Assembly: GCA_028821515.1 (NCBI GenBank)
Contig: JAPPGA010000058.1
Coordinates: 62,001-126,000 of the forward strand
Direction: 5' to 3'
Length of the DNA stretch: 64,000 bases
Source: Gammaproteobacteria bacterium
GTDB lineage: Bacteria; Pseudomonadota; Gammaproteobacteria; Pseudomonadales; Azotimanducaceae
Position numbers and translations under genes: made by a program. Below are positions 51,187-60,422 of this stretch, piece by piece. The first letter of the stretch is position 1. Each line of letters starts with the position of its first letter. Below the pieces are notes generated by a model, which was not told the origin of the DNA, ran no database searches, and saw only the letters and a list, made by a program, of their open reading frames with translations.

Positions 51187-53829
51187 ATGACTATCTATTC
51201 CACGAGCCGGTTACGGCTCGCCATTGCGGCATTGGCCGCAATCGGCACGATTTTCGGCTTGCCTGCCGCGGCACAGTCCGATGAAGACGAAGCAGCCGAA
51301 GACGGCTCACTGGTCGAGGAGATCGTGGTTACCGCCACGTACCGCGACACCAACCTGATGGACACGCCGGTCACCATCTCGGCGTTAACGGACATCGACC
51401 TCGAGCAACGGGGCGTCGAGGACATCACAAGCCTGTTTCTGGCGATCCCCGGATTGAACTACGGCAACGCCACGAACACCTGGCACAGGGTCGTTGCGCG
51501 CGGGATCGCCCAGTTCCGGGCGCCGACTTCGCCGGTATCGATTTATGTGGACAACGTACCCGTCACGGGCACGAGCACCCGGCAGCCTCGGCTTCCGAAT
51601 TTCGACCTGGAGCGCATCGAGGTGCTCAAGGGGCCGCAGGGCACGCTTTACGGCGAAGGCAGCATGGCGGGGGCGATCCGCTACATCACCAAGAAACCGA
51701 ATCCGGCGGGCTTCGACTGGTCGATCGCGACGAGGATTTCGGATCCGTCGCATTCCAGTGACATGGGGTTGCGCATCGACTCCATGGTCAATATCCCGCT
51801 CGGGGAGCGGCTGGCGGCGCGCATAACCCCTTATGCGCGGAATAAGGCCGGTATCCTCGACAAGGTGGGGCCCGAAATCCTTGAGGATGTCGATGGGATC
51901 GACGAGAGGGGAGTACGGGCCCAACTCGCCTTCTATCCCACCGACACGCTCATGCTCAACGCGACGTACTACTATGTCGAAAGCGATATCGGCGGCCCCG
52001 GGATCGCCTTTCACTGCTTCTCGGAGGAACGGCCCGCAGGCGGCAATTTCCCTCGCGGCGAACGACTCCCTCAAGTACCGCAATATCCCATCATAGGGGG
52101 TTGCGAAACCGGGGAGAACGGCACGTTCGACGGGGAGACCCAGAGATTCAAAGACGGCCCGTCCCACGTCTACGTGACGCACATGGGCTCGCCGCAACTA
52201 AAAGACGGTGGAATTTCCGAGACGTCGATCATCAACCTCAGCGCCGAGTGGGAGCTGCCGTGGGCAGACCTGATGGCGGCCTCGGGGTTTTACGAGCACG
52301 ACATCACCTTTGCGGAGGAGCAGAGCGTTGGTGGCGCCTTCGGGACCATCGCCGGAGGGCTTTGGGACATACGAACCGATGCTGCATGTGAGCGAGTAGG
52401 TTGCGGGACCGGTGGATTCTGGGGCCGTAGCAGTGTCCGGGCCAACTCGAGTCTTAATGAACGCTGGGCCACCGAGGCGCGCCTAGTCTCCAACACGGAC
52501 AGCCGGTTGGAGTGGAGCGTCGGTGTCTACATCCAGCGCATCGACCTCGATGCCGATCCAAGGCTTTGGGAGCCTTGCGGATCAATGGGCGAGGCAAGTG
52601 GAACCGGCTACGCGAACACTGCCACTGGTGTCACTGCGTATACCGAGAGTGGGGATCCCGTGGTCTGCACCGGGGGCTTCACGTTCAACCCCGACGTGAT
52701 GACGCTCGAGCAGATGCGGCAGGTCCACAATCTCTTGCAAGGTGTAGGGCGCAGGGGTGGCGCCAGCTATACAGACCGGGATTCGGAGGCCATCTTCGGC
52801 GAGGTGGGCTATCGCATCAACGATCAGTTCCATATCCTGGCCGGCGTGCGGTACGCCGAGAGTACGGTGGAGCTGTTGAGAGGCCCGGGAGGCAGGTGGG
52901 TGCCGCAGAGCGAGGCGAACCCGCGCGCCGAGCCGGCGACGCAAGAGAAAGCGGCGCCGAAGGTCACCCTTAGCTGGCGGCCCAACAACGCTACGATGGT
53001 CTACCTCACGTATGCGCAGGCGTTCCGCGCTGGAGGAATAAACACAGCGCTCGTGTCCCGACTGGAGGACTATGAGGATGCCGTCGCGCGGGGCGTCGCT
53101 GGCGCCGCGCCGTTAGCAGAAGCCGCCAGCCAACTGCTGAACTTCGAAGGCGACGACATAGAGTCCTGGGAGCTGGGGGTCAAGGCGACGGTCCTGGATG
53201 GACGCCTCGACCTCATCGCGAGCGCGTATGACACGGCGATCAACAATGCCGTGGTCCGCACCGGCACCAATTTCCCGGCTCTGCCGGATCCCGATAACCC
53301 GTTGCTTACCACACCCTATAACCCGGACGTCAATGCCAACATCGGCAAAGCTGCATCCCGAGGCTTTGAATTTGAGCTGCGGGGCAAACTGACCGACTCG
53401 TTGCGCTTGCACGCGGGCGGCGCATATGTCCCCGATGCGGAAACCCAGACGCAGCAGTCGGGCGGTGAGATCGCGGGTGCGGGGGTCCGCGTGAACATCG
53501 ACGCGGGCAACCGCATCAGCTATACGCCGGTACACGCCTATTTCGCCTCGTTGATGTATGGCTTCGAGCTCGCTGGCTTCGACGCTACGCTGCGTGGCGA
53601 TTTCTACTACCGGGGCAAGGAGTTGTTCAGGAGCGAAAACAACGAGCGGCCGACGCCAACCAACCGGTTCCTGAATCTGAAGCTGTTGCTGGCCCGCGAC
53701 AACTACGAGGTTGGCGTCTTTGCGCAGAATGTCACCGATGCGATCGCCCCCTTTACGCTCGGTAGCAGCGGCTATAATGGATTCAACCCACCGCGGACAC
53801 TCGGGTTGCAGTTCAGCTATAACCGATAG
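51187..53829 (+). CDS. TonB-dependent receptor of the HupE-DUF3604 module
   Basis: Outer-membrane receptor of 880 aa from the ATG at 51187 preceded by GGAGGGG. A signal peptide (to about residue 30) leads to the TonB-box-like VEEIVVTATYRDTNLMDTPV, the plug (IERIEVLKGPQGTLYGEGSM-type block, ITKKPNP) and a barrel ending LGLQFSYNR with a terminal-strand aromatic pattern. There is no STN domain. The ligand is unknown; downstream genes suggest a metal or a phosphorylated/organic metal complex, but this is a guess. A strong terminator follows, so distal genes may depend on read-through or their own promoter. Confidence 0.9.
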   Translation: MTIYSTSRLRLAIAALAAIGTIFGLPAAAQSDEDEAAEDGSLVEEIVVTATYRDTNLMDTPVTISALTDIDLEQRGVEDITSLFLAIPGLNYGNATNTWHRVVARGIAQFRAPTSPVSIYVDNVPVTGTSTRQPRLPNFDLERIEVLKGPQGTLYGEGSMAGAIRYITKKPNPAGFDWSIATRISDPSHSSDMGLRIDSMVNIPLGERLAARITPYARNKAGILDKVGPEILEDVDGIDERGVRAQLAFYPTDTLMLNATYYYVESDIGGPGIAFHCFSEERPAGGNFPRGERLPQVPQYPIIGGCETGENGTFDGETQRFKDGPSHVYVTHMGSPQLKDGGISETSIINLSAEWELPWADLMAASGFYEHDITFAEEQSVGGAFGTIAGGLWDIRTDAACERVGCGTGGFWGRSSVRANSSLNERWATEARLVSNTDSRLEWSVGVYIQRIDLDADPRLWEPCGSMGEASGTGYANTATGVTAYTESGDPVVCTGGFTFNPDVMTLEQMRQVHNLLQGVGRRGGASYTDRDSEAIFGEVGYRINDQFHILAGVRYAESTVELLRGPGGRWVPQSEANPRAEPATQEKAAPKVTLSWRPNNATMVYLTYAQAFRAGGINTALVSRLEDYEDAVARGVAGAAPLAEAASQLLNFEGDDIESWELGVKATVLDGRLDLIASAYDTAINNAVVRTGTNFPALPDPDNPLLTTPYNPDVNANIGKAASRGFEFELRGKLTDSLRLHAGGAYVPDAETQTQQSGGEIAGAGVRVNIDAGNRISYTPVHAYFASLMYGFELAGFDATLRGDFYYRGKELFRSENNERPTPTNRFLNLKLLLARDNYEVGVFAQNVTDAIAPFTLGSSGYNGFNPPRTLGLQFSYNR

Positions 53830-53862
53830 CCCTTAAGCCGCTTGCTGAGTTGAACCTTGGCG

Positions 53863-53896
53863 CAGCCCGTACCGAAAGGTGCGGGCTGTTTTTTTT
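53863..53896 (+). terminator. Rho-independent terminator after the TonB receptor
   Basis: CAGCCCGTACC / GGTGCGGGCTG stem (11 pairs with one mismatch), GAAA tetraloop and a run of eight T at 53889-53896. It sits 34 bases after the receptor stop and 17 bases before the PPIase start, a textbook intrinsic terminator and the only clear one in the window. Confidence 0.92.
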
Positions 53897-53913
53897 GGTG
53901 CGCCCTTGAGCCC

Positions 53914-54714
53914 GTGAAGTATCTCAAAGACCCGTTGGTCGCATTCCTTTTGATCGGCGCTGCGATCTTTGGCGTGGATGCGTGGCGTTCCAGCGGACCG
54001 GATGTCGTGCGCGTCGGATCGCTGGATATCGAACGGCTGCAGGATCAATGGCAAATGCAAATGGGCCGCCAGCCGACTGAGACAGAGCTCGACGGCTTGA
54101 TCAACGCGCATGTTCGCGAAGAGATATTCGTGCGGGAGGCGCGCAAGATTGGTCTCGACGATAACGACGTCATCATCCGGCGCCGTCTCGCCCAGAAGCT
54201 GACGTTCTTGACCGAGGATGTCGCGCTACTTGAGCCGCCGACCGACGCGGAGCGTATCGAGTTTTTCCAGGCGAACGCCGGGCGCTACCGAATACCGGCG
54301 CGATATTCCTTCTCACACGTTTACTTCAGTCCCGATGCACGTGCGATGCCGCGCGAGGATGCGATCGCGGCGGCACACGATGTCGACGAGACCAACTGGC
54401 GCACACTCGGCGATTCTTTCATGTTGCGCGACACCTTCACTGACGTCTCTGAGGCCGACGTTCGCAAGGACTTCGGCGCCAGGTTCGCCGGATCACTGGC
54501 CAAGCTCGCCGGAGACGGTTGGCAAGGCCCGGTCGAGTCCGCCTACGGCTACCACCTGGTGCGCGTCGACCAACGGACTCCGGCACGCGCACCTGGTTAC
54601 GAAGAGGTGAAAGAGAAGGTCGCAGGCGACCTCGACGCGAAACGCCGTGAAGACGCAAACGCACGCTACTACGAGTCGTTGCGTTCGCGATACGAGATCG
54701 AGGTCGAACGTTGA
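53914..54714 (+). CDS. PpiC-type peptidyl-prolyl isomerase, membrane anchored
   Basis: Parvulin-family protein of 266 aa from the GTG at 53914; the longer frame beginning at 53857 would include the terminator hairpin and was rejected. An N-terminal membrane segment (LVAFLLIGAAIFGVDAW) is followed by a SurA-like helical region (LINAHVREEIFVREARKIGL) and a PPIase domain (YSFSHVYFSPD, then GWQGPVESAYGYHLVRVDQR). It probably assists folding of exported proteins, perhaps the neighbouring receptor. Its stop overlaps the hupE-like start by four bases (TTGA). Confidence 0.83.
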   Translation: MKYLKDPLVAFLLIGAAIFGVDAWRSSGPDVVRVGSLDIERLQDQWQMQMGRQPTETELDGLINAHVREEIFVREARKIGLDDNDVIIRRRLAQKLTFLTEDVALLEPPTDAERIEFFQANAGRYRIPARYSFSHVYFSPDARAMPREDAIAAAHDVDETNWRTLGDSFMLRDTFTDVSEADVRKDFGARFAGSLAKLAGDGWQGPVESAYGYHLVRVDQRTPARAPGYEEVKEKVAGDLDAKRREDANARYYESLRSRYEIEVER

Positions 54715-55685
54715 GGTTTCGGTGGCTGCTCGCTGCTGCCGTCGTTTGCGCCGCTTCGGCAACCGGCCACGAGGTCCGGCCGGCCTACCTCGGGATCACG
54801 GAAACGAGCCCCAACGTCTTCGAGGTGTTGTGGAAGCAGCCTTTGCTCGGCGACCTTCGCCTGCCGCTCGAGCCCGTGCTGCCCGAGCACTGCATACTCG
54901 CGGTCCGCAGCGTCGACGATGTTCGCAATGCGGCGTTGATTCAACGCTGGACGGCCAATTGCAGACTAGGAGGTCTTTCTGGATCCGTGATCGGCATCGA
55001 GGGGCTGTCGGGCACGCTCACCGATGTGCTGGTAAACGTTGCGCTGCTCGACGGGACGTCCATTTCGGCTTTGCTTCGACCGGAAACGCCCTACCTGACG
55101 GTTGACTCGAAGGGGCGCACGAATCTGCTCGGTTACCTGACGCTCGGAGTCGAACACTTGCTGTTCGGCTTCGACCACATTCTGTTTGTGATCGGGTTGA
55201 TGTTTTTCATCTTGAAGCCGGGCCCGCTCATCAAAGCGATTACCGCGTTCACGATCGCACACAGCATTACGCTCGGCGTGGCGGCTCTCGAGATCGTGCG
55301 GCTATCACAAGCGCCCGTGGAGGCTGTGATCGCATTGTCGATCCTGTTTCTGGCCGTCGAACGTCTACGTGGTGCCGAGGAAACCATCACCGCCCGCCAT
55401 ACCTGGATCGTGGCATTCGTTTTTGGACTCCTGCACGGTTTCGGCTTTGCCGGCGCGCTTGCCGACATTGGCCTGCCGAAGGCGAATGCGCTTTGGGCGT
55501 TGTTCCTCTTCAACCTGGGCGTCGAGATCGGCCTGCTAATGATCGTCGCCGCCGCGCTCACGGTGGTTGCTTGCGTACGCCATGCGAGGCTCTCCGTACC
55601 GCGATGGCTCATCAACGCACCGCTTTACGGCATCGGCAGTATCGCGTCCTATTGGTTCGTGTCGCGCACGGTGCTGATTTTTTGA
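54711..55685 (+). CDS. HupE/UreJ-family membrane protein (possible metal permease)
   Basis: Membrane protein of 324 aa from a TTG overlapping the PPIase stop. A signal peptide and an extracytoplasmic beta domain (residues about 20-130, HEVRPAYLGITETSP) precede about seven membrane helices. The HupE signature HX5DH is present in EHLLFGFDHILFVIGLMFF, and a second histidine motif in FVFGLLHGFGFAGAL. HupE/UreJ proteins transport nickel or cobalt; this two-domain form is common beside DUF3604 genes and its metal is unproven. Confidence 0.82.
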   Translation: MRFRWLLAAAVVCAASATGHEVRPAYLGITETSPNVFEVLWKQPLLGDLRLPLEPVLPEHCILAVRSVDDVRNAALIQRWTANCRLGGLSGSVIGIEGLSGTLTDVLVNVALLDGTSISALLRPETPYLTVDSKGRTNLLGYLTLGVEHLLFGFDHILFVIGLMFFILKPGPLIKAITAFTIAHSITLGVAALEIVRLSQAPVEAVIALSILFLAVERLRGAEETITARHTWIVAFVFGLLHGFGFAGALADIGLPKANALWALFLFNLGVEIGLLMIVAAALTVVACVRHARLSVPRWLINAPLYGIGSIASYWFVSRTVLIF

Positions 55686-55822
55686 CGATGTTCAAGGCAA
55701 CGCCCCGATCACACAGGCACCGTCGCTTGCGACACCCGTTGTTATCATTCGGCAACGACGTTGGAAGATGCGTGTGGATCATGGGACAGCTTGACTTGGA
55801 CAGCGGACGGACAGTGCGGCTC

Positions 55823-57568
55823 ATGATGACTCGCGCGCTCGGTGCATTGGCGGTCGCGGCTTCGTCTTTCGCGATCCAGGCAGGTGCGGAACCGCCGGTC
55901 CGGAACGCCTACTTCGGAGACCTGCACGTGCACACGAAGTACTCGGCCGACGCCTACAGGTTCGGCGCACGCACGGGGCCGGACGCGGCTTACGCGTATG
56001 CGAAGGGCGCCCCACTGCGGCATCCGGCCGGGCAGACCATCCGCATGCGCGGTGCGCCGCTGGATTTCATGGCCGTCACCGACCACGCCGAGTATATGGG
56101 TAACGTCGCGGCAATTGACGACCCGGGCAACCCAATGTCCGATTCGGAGCTCGCCGACGCTTACAGTGTCTTCAATCGTGCCATCAACGCCGGCGAGTTC
56201 GATCGTGGACTTTGGCAGGAGTCGATGCGCCGAGACGCGTGGCAACGCACCATCGAGGCGGCCGAACGCCACTATGCGCCGGGTCGATTCACCACTTTCG
56301 TGGGCTACGAGTACACCTCGGCGCCGGACGGCATGCTGCACCGCAACGTCATCTTCAAGGGCGCGCGCGTGCCCGAGCTGCCCTTCGGCGCCTACGATTC
56401 TCTCAATCCGGAAGACCTGTGGGCCTGGCTGGAACGGTTGCGGGCGCAAGGCATCGAGGCGCTGGCGATTCCCCACAATCCCAATTCGAGCCGGGGGAAC
56501 TTTTTCCAGACCACGACATTCGCCGGAGAGCCGATGGACGCGGCTTATGCGGAAATCCGCATGCGCAACGAGCCGATCGTGGAGATGACTCAGATCAAGG
56601 GAACGTCAGAGACGCATCCGCTGCTGTCGCCGAACGACGAGTGGGCCAACTTCGAGGTGCGCGACAGGAGCATTGACGAGATCAAGGGCTCGTACGTGCG
56701 CGATGCGTTGCTCACGGGATTTGAGCTGCAACACAGCCAGGGATTCAACCCGTACCGGTTCGGATTCATCGGCTCCAGCGATACCCACAACACGGGCGGG
56801 TCATATGAGGAACCCACGTATCACGGCAAGATTGGCATTCTCGATGGGCTTCCCAAGTGGCGTTTTGCGATTCCCAACGAGGACAATCCCGAGCTGAACC
56901 GGCTGCCTGGTATCACCACTACCGGATTCGACTGGAGCGCGTCGGGGCTGGCGGCCGTGTGGGCCGAGGCCAACACGCGCGAAGCGATCTATGCGGCGCT
57001 GCGGCGCAAGGAGACCTTCGCCACCAGCGGTACGCGGCTCCGCGTGAAATTCTTCGCCGGCTACGATCTCGACGCCAGTCGGCTGTACGCCACAGGGGTT
57101 CCGATGGGCGGCGATCTCGAGGCGCGGCCAAGCGGTGCGCCGCGCTTTTTCGCCTGGGCGTTGCGGGATCCCTCGAGCGCGTGGCTTCAGCGGCTGCAGA
57201 TCGTCAAGGGCTGGCTCGACGATGGCGTCCGGCAGGAGCGGGTCTATGACGTCGCGTGCTCCGATGGCCTCGAACCGAGCCCTGACAGCCACCGCTGTCC
57301 GGACAACGGGGCCAGCGTGGACCTCGCGACCTGCGACTTCGACTTCGACAAGGGAGACGTCGAATTGAAGGCGATGTGGGAGGATCCGGACTTCGACCCC
57401 GACGAGCGTGCCTTCTACTACGTGCGTGCGCTCGAGAACCCGACCTGCCGGTGGTCGACGTGGGACGCGAATCGACTGGGCCTCCCGCTGCGCCCGGAGA
57501 AGGAGCCCACGCTGCAGGAGCGCGCCTGGACGTCGCCCATATGGGTCTTACCCCAGGCGGGGATGTAG
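55823..57568 (+). CDS. DUF3604 family PHP-like metallohydrolase, exported
   Basis: Exported protein of 581 aa from the ATG at 55823 (in-frame upstream ATGs at 55688 and 55781 would precede the signal peptide with unrelated residues). After the signal peptide the metal-binding motifs of a PHP-like fold appear: AYFGDLHVHTKYSADA, MAVTDHAEYMGN, GLDVP-like blocks absent, and FIGSSDTHNTGG. Several Cys near the C-terminus may form disulfides. DUF3604 has no assigned biochemical role; phosphoester or related hydrolysis is the reasonable expectation. It ends inside the second copy of repeat type 1. Confidence 0.82.
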   Translation: MMTRALGALAVAASSFAIQAGAEPPVRNAYFGDLHVHTKYSADAYRFGARTGPDAAYAYAKGAPLRHPAGQTIRMRGAPLDFMAVTDHAEYMGNVAAIDDPGNPMSDSELADAYSVFNRAINAGEFDRGLWQESMRRDAWQRTIEAAERHYAPGRFTTFVGYEYTSAPDGMLHRNVIFKGARVPELPFGAYDSLNPEDLWAWLERLRAQGIEALAIPHNPNSSRGNFFQTTTFAGEPMDAAYAEIRMRNEPIVEMTQIKGTSETHPLLSPNDEWANFEVRDRSIDEIKGSYVRDALLTGFELQHSQGFNPYRFGFIGSSDTHNTGGSYEEPTYHGKIGILDGLPKWRFAIPNEDNPELNRLPGITTTGFDWSASGLAAVWAEANTREAIYAALRRKETFATSGTRLRVKFFAGYDLDASRLYATGVPMGGDLEARPSGAPRFFAWALRDPSSAWLQRLQIVKGWLDDGVRQERVYDVACSDGLEPSPDSHRCPDNGASVDLATCDFDFDKGDVELKAMWEDPDFDPDERAFYYVRALENPTCRWSTWDANRLGLPLRPEKEPTLQERAWTSPIWVLPQAGM

Positions 57569-57674
57569 CGCCATGAAATCCGCCAGCCCTGCGGGCGTGC
57601 CGTCTTTCACCCCCGCCCAAGCCCACTTACCAACCTGCGCCTTGACCGGCACTACGTGCCGTTCTACAGCGCAG
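57567..57674. repeat. Dispersed repeat type 1, copy 2 (right flank of the TBDT-DUF3604 module)
   Basis: Same orientation as the copy at 50768-50918. Block one (57567-57622) ends in the identical TTTCACCCCCGCCCAAGC; block two (57635-57674) contains the hairpin CGGCAC / GTGCCG at 57647-57661. It begins at the last bases of the DUF3604 stop codon. The two copies bracket about 6.6 kb. Each copy directly follows a gene on the same strand, so a REP-like 3'-end element is an alternative to a mobile-element boundary. Confidence 0.75.
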
Positions 57675-57706
57675 GGTGCTAGAGGAAATCGGCGTCGGAT
57701 AGGCAG

Positions 57707-58816
57707 TCAGCGCAGCAGCCAGGAACCGAAACGCTCGTTCATGTCGTCTCCATTGTCCGCCCACCACACCCAGTCGCTGCGTAGGGCCAGCTTCGTATTC
57801 TCCGGCGCGTTCGGCATGTGGCTTTCCATTGGCACGCCCGTGGAAAGGTGGTGGGAGACCAGCCCCTCCGCGGAACGGCGCGACGGGCTGTAGGCGATAT
57901 AGCGGCTGACCCCGGCCATCGAACTGGGCCGTGAGGCGAAAGCGATGAGCCGACGTGCCGCAGACAGGTTGGGGGACCCGGCCAGGATGGCGAGGTTGCT
58001 GATCTCGAGAACCTGCCCGTGCCAGACGATGGTGAACGGCTGATTCTCAAGCACCTGGGCGTTGAAGATCCTGCCGTTGTAGGCGGTGGTCATGACCACT
58101 TCGCCATCGGCGAGCATTTGCGGCGGTTGCGCGCCCGCATCCCACCACACTAATTGATCCTTGATGGTGTCGAGCTTCCGGAAGGCCCGGTCGATGCCTT
58201 CCCGGGTATCGAGTACGGCGTAGACCTCCGAGGCCGGGACGCCGTCCGCCATGAGCGCGAACTCGAGATTGGCCACCGGCACGCGGCGCATGCCGCGCCT
58301 TCCGGGGAACCGCTCCAGATCGAAAAAATCCTGGATGGTGCGCGGAACCACGCCCGTTGTCCGTTCATGGTTGTAGGCAACGACGGTGGAGAAAAACAGC
58401 ATGGCAATGCCGCACTCGCTGATCAGGTCGGGATAGAAGTCGTCCTCCGGGGCCGAACCGTCTGCCCCTTGCGCCAGCAGCGAGGGGTCCAGGATCTCGA
58501 AGAGTCCTTCGTCGCAACCCCGCACCAGGTCGGGAAACTGGATGTCGACGATGTCCCAGTAAACACGGCCCGCCTCTACCTGGGAGCGTACCTGCGAAAG
58601 GCCGCCGTTGTAGTCATCCAGGAGGACCTCGATCCCGGTTTCTGCAGCGAAGGGTTTGAGGTAGGCCTCCTCGCACGCATCGGCGTACGATCCGCCCCAC
58701 GAAACCACCGTCACGGATTCTGCCGTCGAATAGGCAGATCCGAATCCGACCAGCGCGGCCAACAGCAGGCGCGTCACTCGATCCATCGGGGTCGCCCGCA
58801 TGTTCCGGTCTGCCAT
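57707..58816 (-). CDS. ABC-type periplasmic solute-binding protein (PotD-like), orphan
   Basis: Periplasmic binding protein of 369 aa starting at ATG 58816, which overlaps the stop of the CoA-transferase beta gene (ATGA). A signal peptide (about residues 11-33, LLLAALVGFGSAYSTAES) leads to VTVVSWGGSYADACEEAYLK, characteristic of the polyamine/thiamine-type binding proteins. MLADGEVVMTTAYNGRIFNA and YIAYSPSRRSAEGL are further family blocks. No ABC permease or ATPase gene is in the window. The ligand may be a carboxylate or amine whose CoA ester is handled by the co-transcribed transferase. Confidence 0.85.
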   Translation of the reverse strand: MADRNMRATPMDRVTRLLLAALVGFGSAYSTAESVTVVSWGGSYADACEEAYLKPFAAETGIEVLLDDYNGGLSQVRSQVEAGRVYWDIVDIQFPDLVRGCDEGLFEILDPSLLAQGADGSAPEDDFYPDLISECGIAMLFFSTVVAYNHERTTGVVPRTIQDFFDLERFPGRRGMRRVPVANLEFALMADGVPASEVYAVLDTREGIDRAFRKLDTIKDQLVWWDAGAQPPQMLADGEVVMTTAYNGRIFNAQVLENQPFTIVWHGQVLEISNLAILAGSPNLSAARRLIAFASRPSSMAGVSRYIAYSPSRRSAEGLVSHHLSTGVPMESHMPNAPENTKLALRSDWVWWADNGDDMNERFGSWLLR

Positions 58817-59490
58817 CAGGCCCGCAACCGGAATTCGGGGATCGTGCCGGGAACCGCCAGTTCCGCTTCGGTGTGTTCCTGCACTTCCTCGGCCGTCCAT
58901 CCCGGGGCGAGTTCGCGCACCTGAAACCCCTCCGGCGTCACGTCAAACAACCCCAGGTCCGTCACCACCATGGTCACCACACCCGGCGCCGTGATGGGCA
59001 ATTGACAGCGGTGCAACAGCTTCGGCTTGCCGTCGCGGGTGTTGTGCACGAGTGCGATGAACACCCGCTTGGCGCAGGCCGCGAGATCCATCGCGCCGCC
59101 GATCCCCCCGCCCTTGCGTTCGGGAAAGCGCCAGTTGGCGAAGTCCCCGTTCTCGGAGACCTCGTAGGCGCCCATGACCGTGGCATCGATCATGCCGCCG
59201 CGAATCAGCGCGAACGAGTCCGCGTGGTGCACGATCGCCATGCCTGGCGCGGCGGTCACTTTCTGCGCCCCGGCGTTCACCAGGTGCGGAATCTCTTCGC
59301 CCTCGGGGGCGAGGGGCCCGTATCCGATGACCCCGTTTTCTGAGTGGTAGATGATGTCCCTGGACGGGTCGACGTAGTTCGAACACAACGTCGGAATGCC
59401 GACGCCCAGGTTGACGACCCACCCGTCCTGGAATTCCATCGCGATGCGATCGCACATGGCTTGGCGCGACAGTCTCGGTTTATCCGCCAT
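58816..59490 (-). CDS. 3-oxoacid CoA-transferase subunit B
   Basis: Beta subunit of a family I CoA-transferase, 224 aa. The catalytic glutamate lies in YHSENGVIGYGPLA, the family signature; GGMIDATVMGAYEVSENGDF and VVTDLGLFDVTPEGF are conserved. With the A subunit 27 bases upstream it moves CoA from succinyl-CoA or another donor to a 3-oxo or related acid. Exact acceptor (acetoacetate, 3-oxoadipate, others) is not predictable; no adjacent degradation pathway decides it. Confidence 0.92.
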   Translation of the reverse strand: MADKPRLSRQAMCDRIAMEFQDGWVVNLGVGIPTLCSNYVDPSRDIIYHSENGVIGYGPLAPEGEEIPHLVNAGAQKVTAAPGMAIVHHADSFALIRGGMIDATVMGAYEVSENGDFANWRFPERKGGGIGGAMDLAACAKRVFIALVHNTRDGKPKLLHRCQLPITAPGVVTMVVTDLGLFDVTPEGFQVRELAPGWTAEEVQEHTEAELAVPGTIPEFRLRA

Positions 59491-59517
59491 GACGGCTCTC
59501 CTCCCTCACGATTTCCC

Positions 59518-60201
59518 CTAGTCGAAGATTCCATCGGGGGGAATCTTCACGATGCGGTCGACGTAGACGCCCGGTACGTGGACGCAATCCGGGTCAATCC
59601 CCCCGGCATCGACGATCTCATGCTCCACTTCGACGACGGTCACGTCTGCCGCCATCGCCATGATCGGATTGAAGTTGCGCTGCGCGAAGCGGAATTGCAA
59701 ATTGCCGAACGTATCGGCGCGCCAGGCGCGAATGAAGGCGTAGTCCGCGGGCAAGGCGTACTCCAGCACGTGCATGCGGCCGTTGATCTCGCGGTGCTCC
59801 TTGTCTTCGGCCAGCTCGGTTCCGACGCTGGTGGGCGTATAGAACGCGCCGATCCCGGCCCCCGCGGCCCGTATGCGCTCGGCCAGCGTCCCCTGCGGCA
59901 CCAGCTCCGCGTCGATCTCGTCGTTGTTGTACATCCGGACAAACGGCGTCTCCCGCGACGGATGCGTCGGCGCGGTAAAGGCGCAATACACCTTGCGGAC
60001 GCGGCCGGCCTCAACCAGGACGGCGATGTCACGGTTGACGCTGTTGGAGATCGTGGTCAGGTTCGTCGCGCCCTGATCGACCAGCGCCGACATGAGGTTC
60101 CTCGGCGTCCCGGGCGTGCCGAATCCCGGGACCATGATCGTCGACCCATCCGGCACGTCCGCCACCGCCGCCTCGAAACTCGGCAAGACCTTGTTCTTCA
60201 T
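59518..60201 (-). CDS. 3-oxoacid CoA-transferase subunit A
   Basis: Alpha subunit, 227 aa from the ATG at 60201 preceded by GGGGGA. Conserved blocks are GSTIMVPGFGTPGTPRNLMS (the CoA-binding glycine stretch), ERIRAAGAGIGAFYTPTSVG (the GxGGFxTP-like segment) and DYAFIRAWRADTFGNLQFR. First gene of the transferase A - transferase B - solute-binding-protein operon. The 221 bases to the divergent LLM gene show no clear promoter boxes. Confidence 0.92.
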   Translation of the reverse strand: MKNKVLPSFEAAVADVPDGSTIMVPGFGTPGTPRNLMSALVDQGATNLTTISNSVNRDIAVLVEAGRVRKVYCAFTAPTHPSRETPFVRMYNNDEIDAELVPQGTLAERIRAAGAGIGAFYTPTSVGTELAEDKEHREINGRMHVLEYALPADYAFIRAWRADTFGNLQFRFAQRNFNPIMAMAADVTVVEVEHEIVDAGGIDPDCVHVPGVYVDRIVKIPPDGIFD

Positions 60202-60422
60202 TTCCCCCGTCCCGCAAACGAGCAAATTCCTGCCCGCAGGGTATCCATTCTAGCCCGCGTTGGCGGTGGGCTCTCTCCAGGTGTCAACCGAGATGCACCG
60301 GCGAGCCACTGGCATCTCCGATCTGATCGTCTCGCCCTACCACCAATCGCACTATCATGTCTTGCGTCACGGCCTCGCCGGAGGTCGGCCGCATCCAGGA
60401 AAACCAGGTCCAGGAGGTCCGC

